Part shown: in pieces, positions 33,001 through 42,168 of the stretch | How the letters are laid out: each line of letters begins with the position of its first letter | Position numbering within the stretch: the first letter of the stretch is position 1 | Notes under the pieces: model-generated | Database searches by the model: none | Told to the model about the DNA's origin: nothing | Seen by the model: only the letters and a program-made list of their open reading frames with translations | From: Streptomyces exfoliatus | GTDB taxonomy: Bacteria > Actinomycetota > Actinomycetes > Streptomycetales > Streptomycetaceae | NCBI RefSeq assembly: GCF_000725545.1 | Contig: NZ_JNZP01000011.1 | Coordinates: 184,240 to 248,239 of the forward strand | DNA length: 64,000 nt | Direction: 5' to 3' | Made by a program: the position numbers and the translations under genes

Positions 33001-34605
33001 ATGATCCCAAGGACGGTGGTCGCCGTGGGCGACGCCCCTCACTACGACGTCATCATCATCGGCACCGGCGCCGGCGGAGGGACCCTCGCCCATCGCCTCG
33101 CCCCTTCGGGGAAACGCGTCCTCCTCATCGAGCGCGGCGGTTTCCTGCCGCGGGAGCGGGACAACTGGGACTCGACGGCCGTGTTCGTCAAGGGAAAGTA
33201 CCGGGCCCCGGAGTTCTGGCTCGACAAGCACGGCACCGAGTTCCCGCCCGAGGTCAACTACTACGTCGGCGGAAACACCAAGTTCTACGGGGCCGCCCTC
33301 TTCCGCCTGCGTCCCGAGGACTTCGGCGAGCTCCGTCATCACGGCGGCATCTCTCCCGCCTGGCCGCTCCGGTACGAGGATCTGGAGCCGTACTACACCC
33401 AGGCCGAGCACCTCTACCTCGTCCACGGACGGCATGGCGAGGATCCCGGCGAGGGGCCCGTCAGCGCCCAGTACGCCCATCCGCCCGTGGAACACGAGCC
33501 GCGGATCCAGCGGTTGAGCGACGACCTGGAGAAGCGTGGCCTGCACCCGTTCCACCTGCCGATCGGCGTCAACCTGAGCCAGGAGGACGGAGGACGGCCC
33601 ACCCACGCCAGCGTCTGCATCCGGTGCAACAGGGTCGACGGCTTTCCCTGTCTGGTTCGCGGCAAGTCCGACGCCCAGGTGATCTGTGTCGAGCCTGCCC
33701 TGGAACACCCCGGCGTCGAGATGGTCACCCACACGCGGGTGGTGCGTCTGGAGACCGACGACGGCGGGCGCCGTGTCAGCGCGGTCGTCGGCCGGCTCCC
33801 CGACGGCTCGGAGGTCCGGTTCACCGCCGACGTGGTCGTCGTCTCCTGCGGGGCGGTCAACTCCGCCGCGCTGCTCCTGGCCTCGGCGAACGACCGTCAT
33901 CCGCGGGGTCTCGCGAACAGCTCCGACGTGGTCGGCAGGTTCTACATGCGGCACAACAACCTGGCCCTGATGGCGGTTTCCAAGGAACCCAACGACACCC
34001 AGTTCCAGAAGACCCTGGCCCTGCACGACTGGTACCTCGGCGCGGAGGACTGGGACTTCCCGCTGGGCGGCATCCAGATGCTGGGCAAGTCGGACGCCGA
34101 GCAGATCCACGGCGAGGCGCCGCGGTGGGCCGGCGCGGTGGCGCCCGACGTGCCGTTCGAGGTACTGGCCCATCACGCCGTCGACTTCTGGCTGTGCGGT
34201 GAGGACCTGCCGCTGGCGGAGAACCGGGTCACCCTCGACGGCGACGCGCGCATCCGGCTCGCCCTCGACGAGAAGAACAACGTCGAGGGCCTGAAGCGCC
34301 TGAGGCACAAGCTCCAGGGAATGCTGGGCCACTTGGGCATGCACGAGCACCACCTGCTGTCCCACAGCATCTACCTGCACAAGGGCATGCCGATCGGGGC
34401 GACGGCGCACCAGGCGGGCACCGTCCGCTTCGGCACCGATCCCGCCGACTCGGCGCTGGACGTGAACTGCAAGGCGCACGATCTCGACAACCTGTACGTC
34501 GTCGACACGAGCTTCTTCCCGAGCATCGGCGCGGTCAACCCGTCCCTGACGGCCATCGCCAACGCGCTCCGGGTCGGCGACCACCTCCTGGCCCGACTGG
34601 GCTGA
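33001..34605 (+). CDS. GMC-family oxidoreductase (choline-dehydrogenase-like flavoprotein)
   Basis: This 534-residue protein has the FAD loop VIIIGTGAGGGTLAHRL near residue 18, an IERGGFLPRE strand end, a middle NYYVGGNTKFYGAALFRLRP, and a C-terminal GMC signature (HQAGTVRFGTD, VVDTSFFPSIGAVNPSLT). It would oxidise an alcohol or sugar with FAD and pass electrons to a quinone or oxygen. The start is uncertain: ATG 33001 has only a weak ribosome site, while GTG 33025 has AAGGA 11 bases upstream and still precedes the FAD motif. It is followed by an SDR and cydAB, consistent with electron flow to cytochrome bd, though that link is inferred. Confidence 0.85.
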   Translation: MIPRTVVAVGDAPHYDVIIIGTGAGGGTLAHRLAPSGKRVLLIERGGFLPRERDNWDSTAVFVKGKYRAPEFWLDKHGTEFPPEVNYYVGGNTKFYGAALFRLRPEDFGELRHHGGISPAWPLRYEDLEPYYTQAEHLYLVHGRHGEDPGEGPVSAQYAHPPVEHEPRIQRLSDDLEKRGLHPFHLPIGVNLSQEDGGRPTHASVCIRCNRVDGFPCLVRGKSDAQVICVEPALEHPGVEMVTHTRVVRLETDDGGRRVSAVVGRLPDGSEVRFTADVVVVSCGAVNSAALLLASANDRHPRGLANSSDVVGRFYMRHNNLALMAVSKEPNDTQFQKTLALHDWYLGAEDWDFPLGGIQMLGKSDAEQIHGEAPRWAGAVAPDVPFEVLAHHAVDFWLCGEDLPLAENRVTLDGDARIRLALDEKNNVEGLKRLRHKLQGMLGHLGMHEHHLLSHSIYLHKGMPIGATAHQAGTVRFGTDPADSALDVNCKAHDLDNLYVVDTSFFPSIGAVNPSLTAIANALRVGDHLLARLG

Positions 34606-34766
34606 GGCCGGGCCGGCACTGGTCCGTCCGGACGAAATGCCGGACCCCACGGCCCAACGGCGATCCGCAGGGGATGCCGGGCCCCTCGTGTGGTGATTGC
34701 GTGACGCTGCCCGGTCGAGCGGGCACCGGGTTCGGCGCGCCCGCGCAGCGAGGAGGACGGAACGGC

Positions 34767-35606
34767 ATGGATTCCACGGTGGGAGCACCGCAGGGTGTGA
34801 TCCCGGCGCGATTGCTGCACGGTCAGAAGGCGCTGGTGACCGGTGCCAATTCGGGCATCGGCAAGGCCACGGCGATCGCCCTGGGCCGGGCCGGCGCCGA
34901 CGTGGTCGTGAACTACGTGGCGGGTCGCGAGGCCGCCGAGGAGGTGGCCGCGGAGATCGCCTCGTTCGGGGTGCGCTCGGCGGCGTACGAGGCGGACGTG
35001 TCCCAGGAGGACCAGGTCGTCGCCATGACGGACCGGATGGTCCAGGAGTTCGGCACCGTCGACATCCTCGTGGCCAACGCGGGACTGCAGCGTGACGCCT
35101 CGTTCACGGAGATGACGCTCGCCCAGTGGCAGAAGGTCATCGACGTCAATCTCACCGGGCAGTTCCTGTGCGCGCGGGAGGCGACCAAGGAGTTCCGGCG
35201 TCGGGGTGTGGTCCCCGAGGTCTCCCGCTCCGCGGGGAAGATCATCTGCATGAGCTCGGTGCACCAGGTCATTCCCTGGGCGGGTCACGTGAACTACGCG
35301 TCGTCCAAGGGCGGCGTGCAGATGATGATGCAGACCCTGGCCCAGGAGCTCGCGCCGGAGAGGATCCGCGTGAACGCGGTCGCCCCGGGGGCGATCAAGA
35401 CGCCGATCAACCGCTCGGCCTGGGAGACGCCCGAGGCGCAGAAGGACCTTCTGCGGCTCATCCCGTACGACCGGGTCGGGGAACCCGACGACATCGCCCA
35501 CGCCGTCGTCGCGCTCGCGTCCGACCTCATGGACTACGTGGTGGGAACCACCCTGTACGTCGACGGCGGCATGACTCTCTTCCCCGGCTTCGCCACGGGC
35601 GGATGA
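34767..35606 (+). CDS. SDR family oxidoreductase, glucose-1-dehydrogenase-like
   Basis: This 279-residue short-chain dehydrogenase has VTGANSGIGKATAIALG near residue 27, EADVSQED, LVANAGLQRD, a catalytic serine in ICMSSVHQV, YASSK (NYASSKGGVQM) near 180, and VAPGAIKTPINR after it. The C-terminal VVGTTLYVDGGMTLFPGFATGG is typical of bacterial glucose 1-dehydrogenases. It would oxidise a sugar or polyol with NAD(P). AGGAGG 10 bases before ATG 34767 sets the start. It lies 42 bases before cydA and probably shares its transcript. Confidence 0.88.
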   Translation: MDSTVGAPQGVIPARLLHGQKALVTGANSGIGKATAIALGRAGADVVVNYVAGREAAEEVAAEIASFGVRSAAYEADVSQEDQVVAMTDRMVQEFGTVDILVANAGLQRDASFTEMTLAQWQKVIDVNLTGQFLCAREATKEFRRRGVVPEVSRSAGKIICMSSVHQVIPWAGHVNYASSKGGVQMMMQTLAQELAPERIRVNAVAPGAIKTPINRSAWETPEAQKDLLRLIPYDRVGEPDDIAHAVVALASDLMDYVVGTTLYVDGGMTLFPGFATGG

Positions 35607-35648
35607 CGCCTTCCCGGCCCTTCACCCACCCGCACGACGAAGGCGCGC

Positions 35649-37130
35649 ATGTCCACTTCGTTCCACCTGCTGGCGGATGCGCCGGCCCAGCTCCTGCCCG
35701 CCCGGGAGCTCATGGCCTTCACGCTGGCCTCCCACATCATCCTGGTGCCCCTCGGCGTGGCGTTGCCCTTCATCACCCTGGTGATGCACTACCGCGGGCT
35801 GCGCCGGAAGGACGCCACGGCACTGCTCCTGGCGCGGCGCTGGTCCGCCGTCATGGCGGTGCAGTTCGCCCTCGGGATCGTCACCGGCACGGTGCTGTCG
35901 TTCGAGTTCGGTCTGCTGTGGCCCGGTCTGATGGGACGGTGGGGTGATGTCTTCGGCATCGGATTCGGCGTCGAGGCCTGGGCGTTCTTCCTGGAGGCCG
36001 TGCTCATCGCCATCTACCTGTACGGGTGGCGGAGGCTGAAGCCGCGGACGCACTTCCTCCTCGGTCTGCCCCTGCCGTTCGCCGCGCTGCTGGGAGCGTT
36101 CGGCATCCTGGCCGCCAACTCCTGGATGAACACCCCCCGGGGCTTCTCCCTCGACTCCGAGGGCAACCCGGTCGACGTGGACGTCTGGAAGGCGATCTTC
36201 ACGCCGATGTTCGGTCCGCAGTACTGGCACTTCGTCGTGGCGATGATCATCACCGCGGGCTTCATGGTGGCGGGTGTCTACGCCACGGGCTGGCTGCGCG
36301 GCCGTCGGGACCGCTACCACCGGCTGGGCTTCGCCGTGCCGTTCACCATCGCCGCCGTCGCCACACCGGTGCAGTTCGTCCTCGGCGATTCCATCGCCCG
36401 GTCGGTGTTCCACGAACAGCCGGTGAAGTTCGCCGCGATGGAGATCGTCTGGAAGACCGACACCCGGGTTCCGGAGTACCTCTTCGGAAGGCTGAACGAG
36501 GACGGCACCGTCTCGGGCGGCATCAAGATCCCGCTGCTCGACTCGGTGCTTGCCGGGTTCAGCCCGGACACCCAAGTGGTGGGTCTGACCTCCGTCCCGG
36601 CGGACCAGCGTCCCACGGCGACACAGGCGACGATCGCCCACTGGGCCTTCGACATCATGGTCCTCATCGGGTCCGCGCTGGTCCTGCTCGCCCTCTGGTA
36701 CGGATTCGTCTGGCTGCGGCACCGTCGCCTGCCCGTCTCGCCGTGGTTCTACCGATCCGCGGCGTGCGCCGGTGTGGGTTCCGTCGTGGCCGTCGAGTGC
36801 GGCTGGATCGCCACCGAGGTCGGACGCCAGCCCTGGATCGTCTACCAGAACATGCGGGTCGCCGAGGCCGTCACCTCGACCCGCTCCACCACCCTGTGGA
36901 TCATGCTCGGTGTGGTGATGGTGGTGTACGTGTTCCTCTTCGGCTCGTTCCTCGTCGTCCTGCTGAAGATGCGCACGCGCTGGCGGCTCGCCGACGAGCA
37001 GCGGGCCACGGGGGAAGGTGTCCACGCCCCGGAGGCCGACATCCCCTACGGGCCCAGGACCTCACTGACCGCGGGCGACGTGCCCGTCACCGGTCCCGGT
37101 TCCGGCCGGCCCGGAGGTGACGGCCCATGA
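35649..37130 (+). CDS. cydA: Cytochrome bd ubiquinol/menaquinol oxidase subunit I
   Basis: This 493-residue polytopic protein has the CydA landmarks: the haem ligand His in FTLASHIILVPLG near 29, EFGLLWPGLMGRWGDVFG, EAWAFFLEAVLIAIYLYGW, WMNTPRGF, the quinol-facing segment, and the C-terminal GWIATEVGRQPWIVY. The Q-loop is short, as in the cyanide-insensitive (CIO) and most Gram-positive forms. With CydB it reduces oxygen to water using quinol at low oxygen tension and without proton pumping. GAAGG precedes ATG 35649. Its stop overlaps cydB (ATGA). No cydCD assembly genes follow. Confidence 0.93.
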   Translation: MSTSFHLLADAPAQLLPARELMAFTLASHIILVPLGVALPFITLVMHYRGLRRKDATALLLARRWSAVMAVQFALGIVTGTVLSFEFGLLWPGLMGRWGDVFGIGFGVEAWAFFLEAVLIAIYLYGWRRLKPRTHFLLGLPLPFAALLGAFGILAANSWMNTPRGFSLDSEGNPVDVDVWKAIFTPMFGPQYWHFVVAMIITAGFMVAGVYATGWLRGRRDRYHRLGFAVPFTIAAVATPVQFVLGDSIARSVFHEQPVKFAAMEIVWKTDTRVPEYLFGRLNEDGTVSGGIKIPLLDSVLAGFSPDTQVVGLTSVPADQRPTATQATIAHWAFDIMVLIGSALVLLALWYGFVWLRHRRLPVSPWFYRSAACAGVGSVVAVECGWIATEVGRQPWIVYQNMRVAEAVTSTRSTTLWIMLGVVMVVYVFLFGSFLVVLLKMRTRWRLADEQRATGEGVHAPEADIPYGPRTSLTAGDVPVTGPGSGRPGGDGP

Positions 37131-38188
37131 CCGCCGCCGGCCTCATCGCCGTGGTGCTCCTCCTGGCCGTGACGGCGTACGCCTGCGCGGGGGGCACGGA
37201 CTACGGCGCCGGCTTCTGGGATCTGACGGCCGGAGGGACCGAGCGCGGCCGGCGGCCCCGGTGGCTCATCGACCACGCCATGGGGCCCGTCTGGGAGGTC
37301 AACAACGTCTGGCTGGTCTTCGTCCTCGTCATCATGTGGACCGGCTTCCCCGTGCTGTTCCAGACCGTGTTCACCGCGATGTGGCTCCCTCTCGCCCTGG
37401 CCGCCGTGGGAATGGTCCTGCGGGGCGCCGGCTTCGCGCTGCGCAGACCCACCCGGAAGCTCGCCGGCCGGCGCCTGTACGGTGCCGTGTTCGCCTCGGC
37501 CTCGGTCGTCACACCGTTCCTGCTCGGCGTCGCCGTCGGCGGAGTCGCCTCGGAACGCGTGGCTCCCGGCACCGAGGCGTCGGCGGACGTCTGGACCGGT
37601 CCTACCTCGCTCGTCTTCGGACTGGTCGCCCTCGCGACCACGGCGTTCCTCGGGGCGGTGTTCCTCACCGGGGACGCCCGCAGGTTCGACGCGCCCGATC
37701 TCGTCGGTCACTTCAGACGGCGGGCGCTGGGCAGTCTCGGCGCCCTGACCGTCCTGGCGGTGGTCACCGGGTTCGTCACCCACGAGGACTCCCCCTACGT
37801 CTGGCGCGGACTCACCCAGGGTCTGGGACTGCTCTTCGTCGTCGTGGCCGGAGCATGCGCCCTCGCGACCGTCTGGCTGCTCCTGCGGACGCCCGGGACG
37901 TGGGTGCGCGTCACCGCGGTCGGAGTCGTCGCGTCCGCCGTCATCGCCTGGGGCATGGCGCAACGCCCCTACCTGCTCCCCACCTCGCTGACCGTGGCCG
38001 ACGCCGCCGGCGCACCGTCCACGCTCACGTGGCTGGCGATCGTCACCCTGGTGGCCCTGGTGGTCGTCGTGCCGGCCGTCGTCCTCCTCTACTGGCTGGA
38101 CACCCACGGTGAGTTGGAGGAGCTCACCGACGCGGAGCTGCGGAGGGGAAGCGGCACCGCGGGTGAGGGATCGCTACGCGACGACTGA
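37127..38188 (+). CDS. cydB: Cytochrome bd oxidase subunit II
   Basis: This 353-residue membrane protein has about eight or nine helices. Its start (VVLLLAVTAYACAGGTDYGAGFW) and the conserved GPVWEVNNVWLVFVLVIMWTGFP identify CydB. A Thr/Ser-rich central loop (ASADVWTGPTSL) and the WLDTHGELEELTDAELR tail are as usual. It pairs with CydA in the inner membrane. The gene is translationally coupled to cydA and followed 65 bases later by a cation/proton antiporter gene. It is slightly longer than average but complete. Confidence 0.92.
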   Translation: MTAAGLIAVVLLLAVTAYACAGGTDYGAGFWDLTAGGTERGRRPRWLIDHAMGPVWEVNNVWLVFVLVIMWTGFPVLFQTVFTAMWLPLALAAVGMVLRGAGFALRRPTRKLAGRRLYGAVFASASVVTPFLLGVAVGGVASERVAPGTEASADVWTGPTSLVFGLVALATTAFLGAVFLTGDARRFDAPDLVGHFRRRALGSLGALTVLAVVTGFVTHEDSPYVWRGLTQGLGLLFVVVAGACALATVWLLLRTPGTWVRVTAVGVVASAVIAWGMAQRPYLLPTSLTVADAAGAPSTLTWLAIVTLVALVVVVPAVVLLYWLDTHGELEELTDAELRRGSGTAGEGSLRDD

Positions 38189-38253
38189 CCGTCCCCTCGT
38201 GTCCGCCCGACATCCATCCCCCCTGGCCCCGGCACCCGACGGAGGAAGCCGCT

Positions 38254-40029
38254 GTGACCGATGACGAGATCCTTCTCGGCCTCGCCCTGACGGTGGTGCT
38301 CGCCACCGGCTCGCAGGTCCTGGCGGCCAAGCTGCGGGTCCCGGCCCTGATCATCCTGCTGCCGGTGGGGTTCGCCGCCGGCGCGGCGACGGACGTCATC
38401 CACCCGGACAAGCTGCTGGGGCCGGACTTCTCGGCCCTGGTGTCGCTGTCCGTCGCGGTGATCCTCTACGACGCCGGTCTGGGACTCGACCTGCGCAAGC
38501 TCGCGCATCACACCCGGGGCGTCGTGAGCAGGCTGCTCGTGTACGGAGTGGTGCTGACGTTTCTCGTCACCGGAGCGGTGGCACCGGTGATGTTCGACAT
38601 GCCGCTGCGCGTCGCCGCGATGCTCGGCATGATCCTCGTCGTCTCGGGGCCCACGGTCGTGGGGCCGATCCTCGACTTCGTGCGGCCGAGCGACAAGGTG
38701 CGGCGGATCCTCATCTGGGAGGGGACGCTGGTCGACCCGATCGGCGCCATCCTCGGCGCGCTCACCTTCCACGCGGTGGCCTCGTCGCACCAGATCGACA
38801 TCGGCAGGGGGTACCAGCTGGGTCAGTTCGCCCTCAGCCTTGCCTTCGGGCTGGTGGGAGGGGCCGTGGCGACCGCGCTGCTGTGGTTCGCCCTGCGGAC
38901 GCTGCGACTCGGCGAGACCCTGGGAACACTGGCACAACTCGCCGTCGTGATCGGTGTGTCGGCCGGCTGCGACATCGTGCGGGACGACACGGGTCTCATC
39001 GCCGCGATCGTGGCCGGCCTGGCCGTCTCCAACATCCGCGGCTTCGACATGCCCGCGCGCCGGCCGTTCCTGGAGACCCTGGTCCAGCTGATCATCGGAC
39101 TGCTGTTCATCTCCATCTCCGCCACCGTCACCCCGGCGTCCTTGGTTCCGGTGCTCCTCCCCGCGCTCGGCCTGATCGCGATCCTCGTCCTGGTGGTCCG
39201 ACCGCTCGTGGCCTTCGCCGCCGCGGCGCGCACGGAGCTCTCGCGCGGAGAACGCGCCTTCCTCGGGTGGATGGATCCCCGCGGCATCGTCGCGGCGGCG
39301 ACGGCCTCGGCCTTCTCGGCCGGCCTGGTGGAACGGGGCGTGACGGGGGCGGCGAAGGTCCTTCCCGTCACCTTCCTGGTGATCGTGGGAACCGTCCTGG
39401 TGTACGCGCTGACGGCGGCGCCGGTGGCCAGACGGCTGGGCGTCGTCAAGGCGGAGGGCACGCGCGTCCTCCTGGTGGGGGGCGAGCCGTGGGTGGTCGA
39501 CCTGGGACGGGCCCTGCGGTCCGCCGGCCTCGACGTGCTGATGTGGGCGGGACGCGACGAGGAGCGGGAGCAGATCAGGCGGACGGGCCTCGAGCTGGCC
39601 CAGGGCGATCTGCTGGCCACGGCGATCAACCCGGGGGCCCGCCTGGAGGGCGTGACGGCCGTCTTCCTGGCGACCGACGACGACGACTTCAACGCGCTCG
39701 CCTCGATCGTGATGGAGGACAACGTCGAGGGTCCGGTCTACCGGGTGGGGCCGCCGCACGACAGCCACGGTGTGGTCGCTCCGTACACCGGCGGCGACAT
39801 CCTCTTCGGCCGGTCGCTCGTCCGTCACGCCCTGGCGGACCGCTACGAGCGGGGGGCCCGGTTCCTGGTCCGGCCGGCCGGTGCCCCCCTGCCGTCGGAG
39901 CACGACACGCTCTTCGTGGTGCGGGCCGACCACCGGCTGGACCCCGTCACGGAACGGCGCGGAGCCGTGCCGGAGGACGGCGACACGGTCGTCCTCCTCG
40001 GGCCCGTCCCGACCGCCGCGCCGCGCTGA
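38254..40029 (+). CDS. Cation/proton antiporter with C-terminal TrkA-N-like domain
   Basis: This 591-residue protein has about 12 membrane helices in its first 395 residues, of the sodium/hydrogen exchanger (CPA) type (LRVPALIILLPVGFAAG, SVAVILYDAGLGLDL, LVVSGPTVVGPILD, EGTLVDPIGAILG). Residues 400-540 form a cytoplasmic Rossmann-like TrkA-N domain (GTRVLLVGGEPWVVDLGRAL, AVFLATDDDDFNALAS), followed by a TrkA-C-like end. It would exchange K+ or Na+ for protons and sense nucleotide or redox state. GTG 38254 follows GGAGGAAG. Location after cydAB and near a K+ channel points to ion and pH control. Confidence 0.87.
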   Translation: MTDDEILLGLALTVVLATGSQVLAAKLRVPALIILLPVGFAAGAATDVIHPDKLLGPDFSALVSLSVAVILYDAGLGLDLRKLAHHTRGVVSRLLVYGVVLTFLVTGAVAPVMFDMPLRVAAMLGMILVVSGPTVVGPILDFVRPSDKVRRILIWEGTLVDPIGAILGALTFHAVASSHQIDIGRGYQLGQFALSLAFGLVGGAVATALLWFALRTLRLGETLGTLAQLAVVIGVSAGCDIVRDDTGLIAAIVAGLAVSNIRGFDMPARRPFLETLVQLIIGLLFISISATVTPASLVPVLLPALGLIAILVLVVRPLVAFAAAARTELSRGERAFLGWMDPRGIVAAATASAFSAGLVERGVTGAAKVLPVTFLVIVGTVLVYALTAAPVARRLGVVKAEGTRVLLVGGEPWVVDLGRALRSAGLDVLMWAGRDEEREQIRRTGLELAQGDLLATAINPGARLEGVTAVFLATDDDDFNALASIVMEDNVEGPVYRVGPPHDSHGVVAPYTGGDILFGRSLVRHALADRYERGARFLVRPAGAPLPSEHDTLFVVRADHRLDPVTERRGAVPEDGDTVVLLGPVPTAAPR

Positions 40030-40074
40030 GGACGGTCGCGGCGGCCGGCGGCGGCCGGCGGGCCGTCGCGCGGG

Positions 40075-41928
40075 CTACGCCTTGCCCCTCCACCCGTCCT
40101 GGAGCATCGAGTCCAGGGTGATCGCCGCGTCGATCAGGGCCAGGTGGGTGAAGGCCTGCGGGAAGTTGCCCAGCTGGCGGCCCGTCAGGTCGATCTCCTC
40201 GGAGTACAGGCCCAGATGGTTGGCGTACGTGAGCATCTTCTCCAGCACCAGCCTGGCCATGTCGACGCGTCCGGCCCTCGCCAGCGCGTCGACGTACATG
40301 AACGTGCACAGGGAGAAGGTCCCCTCCGAGCCGCGCAGCCCGTCGGGAGAGGCCTCGGGGTTGTAGCGGTAGACGAGACTGTCGCTGACCAGCTCGTCCT
40401 CCATCGCGTCCAAGGTGGACCGCCACATCGGGTCGTCCGGTGTGATGAAGCCGACCGTCGGCATGCGCAGCAGCGACGAGTCGAGGACGTCGTCACCGTA
40501 GTGCTGCACGAAGGCCTGCTTCTTGGCGTCCCACCCCCGGTCGAGCACCTGCGCGTAGATCTCGTCGCGCGCGGCCGCCCAGCGTCCGCCGGCCGCGGGG
40601 CGGCCGTCGTCGTAGGCGATCCGCAGGGCCCGGTCGAAGGCCACCCAGGACATCACGCGACCGTAGGTGAAGTCCTTGCGGCCTCCACGGGTCTCCCAGA
40701 GCCCTTCGCCGGGCTGGTCCCAGTGGTCGACCAGCCAGTCGAGCAGCGTGTGCAGGGCCTTCCAGCCGCGGTGGTCGAGATGCATGCCGTGCTCGTGGGC
40801 GAAGTAGATGCTGTCGAGCGCCTCGCCGTAGATGTCCAGCTGGAGCTGGCTCGCCGCCCCGTTGCCGATGCGGACGGGAGCGGAGCCCCGGTACCCCTCC
40901 CAGTGGTCGAGGGTCTCCTCGACCAGGTCGGCGGAGCCGTCGACCCGGTACATGATGTTCAGCGGCCCGGAGCCGTCGGCTTCCTGGCCGGCCTCCTGCT
41001 TCACCCGGTCGTGCAGCCAGCTGATGAACGCGGCCGCCTCCTCCTTGAACCCCATGCCGAGGAGGGCGTAGACGGAGAACGACGCGTCACGGATCCAGGT
41101 GAACCGGTAGTCCCAGTTGCGCTCTCCGCCCAGTTGTTCGGGAAGCCCCGCCGTGGGGGCGGCGACCAGGGCTCCGGTCGGCGCGTACGTCATGAGCTTC
41201 AGCGTCACGGCCGAACGTTCCACCGCCTCCCGCCAGCGGCCGGAGTAGGTGGACTGGCCGAGCCAGGAGCGCCAGAAGTGGACCGTCTGGTCGAAGAGCC
41301 GCTCGAACTCCTCGACGCGGACCTCGTGCGGAGGTCCTCCGGGGGACGACTCCATGACCAGGCCTCGCTGCTCGCCCGCCCGCAGGCGCAGCGAGAAGCG
41401 CAGGTCGTTGCTGTCGACCGAGAGGATGCTCAGCAGGCGCTCGTCCTGCGGCTCGCGGACGAGGTGGACGGCGAGTTCCAGGTCCTCCGAGGCGAACACG
41501 GCCCCGTGCTCGGTGAGGTGCAGCTCGTGCGGCTTGCGGCCGTAGTCGAAGCGGGGTGCGATCTCCCCCTCGAACGTCATGCTGCCGCGGACGCAGCGCA
41601 GCATGCGGACGATACGGTGCCGGTCCGTGGCGCTCGTGCCCGTCACCGGCATGAAGTCGACGACCTCGCCCGCCCCGGACTCGGTCATGAAGCGTGTGAC
41701 CAGGACGGCGGTGTCCGGGTGGTAGAGCTGTTTGGTCGTGTACGTCTCCGCGGCGGGTCGCACGGTGAAGTGGCCGCCCCTGCTCCGGTCGAGCAGTGCG
41801 CCGAAGACGCTGGGCGAGTCGAACCGCGGACAGCAGAACCAGTCGATCGTCGCATCGGTCGTCACGAGGGCCGCGGTCTGCAGATCACCGATCAGCCCGT
41901 GGTCCTCGATCAGGGGGTAGTCGTCCAT
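40075..41928 (-). CDS. Glycoside hydrolase family 15 (glucoamylase/trehalase-like)
   Basis: This 617-residue protein begins MDDYPLIEDHGLIGDLQTAA and has the actinobacterial GH15 layout: an N-terminal beta domain (TIDWFCCPRFDSPSVFGALL) and a helical barrel with GGERNWDYRFTWIRDASFSV near 265, YRGSAPVRIGNGAASQLQLD near 355 and IYGE containing a catalytic-site acid. It lacks a signal peptide, so it acts in the cytosol, probably on trehalose or maltose-type oligosaccharides; relatives in mycobacteria are trehalases. The upstream frame is open, but ATG 41928 is the start that matches the family. It is convergent with the antiporter and divergent from the DUF2254 gene, and monocistronic. Confidence 0.88.
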   Translation of the reverse strand: MDDYPLIEDHGLIGDLQTAALVTTDATIDWFCCPRFDSPSVFGALLDRSRGGHFTVRPAAETYTTKQLYHPDTAVLVTRFMTESGAGEVVDFMPVTGTSATDRHRIVRMLRCVRGSMTFEGEIAPRFDYGRKPHELHLTEHGAVFASEDLELAVHLVREPQDERLLSILSVDSNDLRFSLRLRAGEQRGLVMESSPGGPPHEVRVEEFERLFDQTVHFWRSWLGQSTYSGRWREAVERSAVTLKLMTYAPTGALVAAPTAGLPEQLGGERNWDYRFTWIRDASFSVYALLGMGFKEEAAAFISWLHDRVKQEAGQEADGSGPLNIMYRVDGSADLVEETLDHWEGYRGSAPVRIGNGAASQLQLDIYGEALDSIYFAHEHGMHLDHRGWKALHTLLDWLVDHWDQPGEGLWETRGGRKDFTYGRVMSWVAFDRALRIAYDDGRPAAGGRWAAARDEIYAQVLDRGWDAKKQAFVQHYGDDVLDSSLLRMPTVGFITPDDPMWRSTLDAMEDELVSDSLVYRYNPEASPDGLRGSEGTFSLCTFMYVDALARAGRVDMARLVLEKMLTYANHLGLYSEEIDLTGRQLGNFPQAFTHLALIDAAITLDSMLQDGWRGKA

Positions 41929-42046
41929 CGTGGCCCCTTTCAGCCCCGGTCGACCACGCGGCGCCGCCGTCACGCGGCGGCCCCGGCGGCCCGATCAGCT
42001 TAGGACGACGAGTCCCTTCCGTCCTGTCGGGACCGTCGCACGGGAG

Positions 42047-42105
42047 AGCCGACCGGTCGGCTGCCGCTGCGCGGGTCCCGCGATCCCCCTACCGTGGGAT
42101 CGCGG
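42047..42105. promoter_or_regulatory. Two palindromes in the GH15/DUF2254 divergent promoter region
   Basis: AGCCGACCGGTCGGCT (42047-42062) is a perfect 16-base palindrome. Sixteen bases later CCGCGATCCC and GGGATCGCGG (42078-42087 and 42096-42105) form a perfect 10-bp inverted repeat around an 8-base centre that contains TACCGT. They lie 119 and 64 bases from the two divergent start codons and are good candidates for regulator sites or a 5' UTR hairpin on the DUF2254 mRNA. Confidence 0.5.
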
Positions 42106-42168
42106 CGGTTCCGAGCCGTTCCGTGTGCCCGCCGAGCACCCGGCTCCTCCAGGCGAAGGGGGCCTGAC

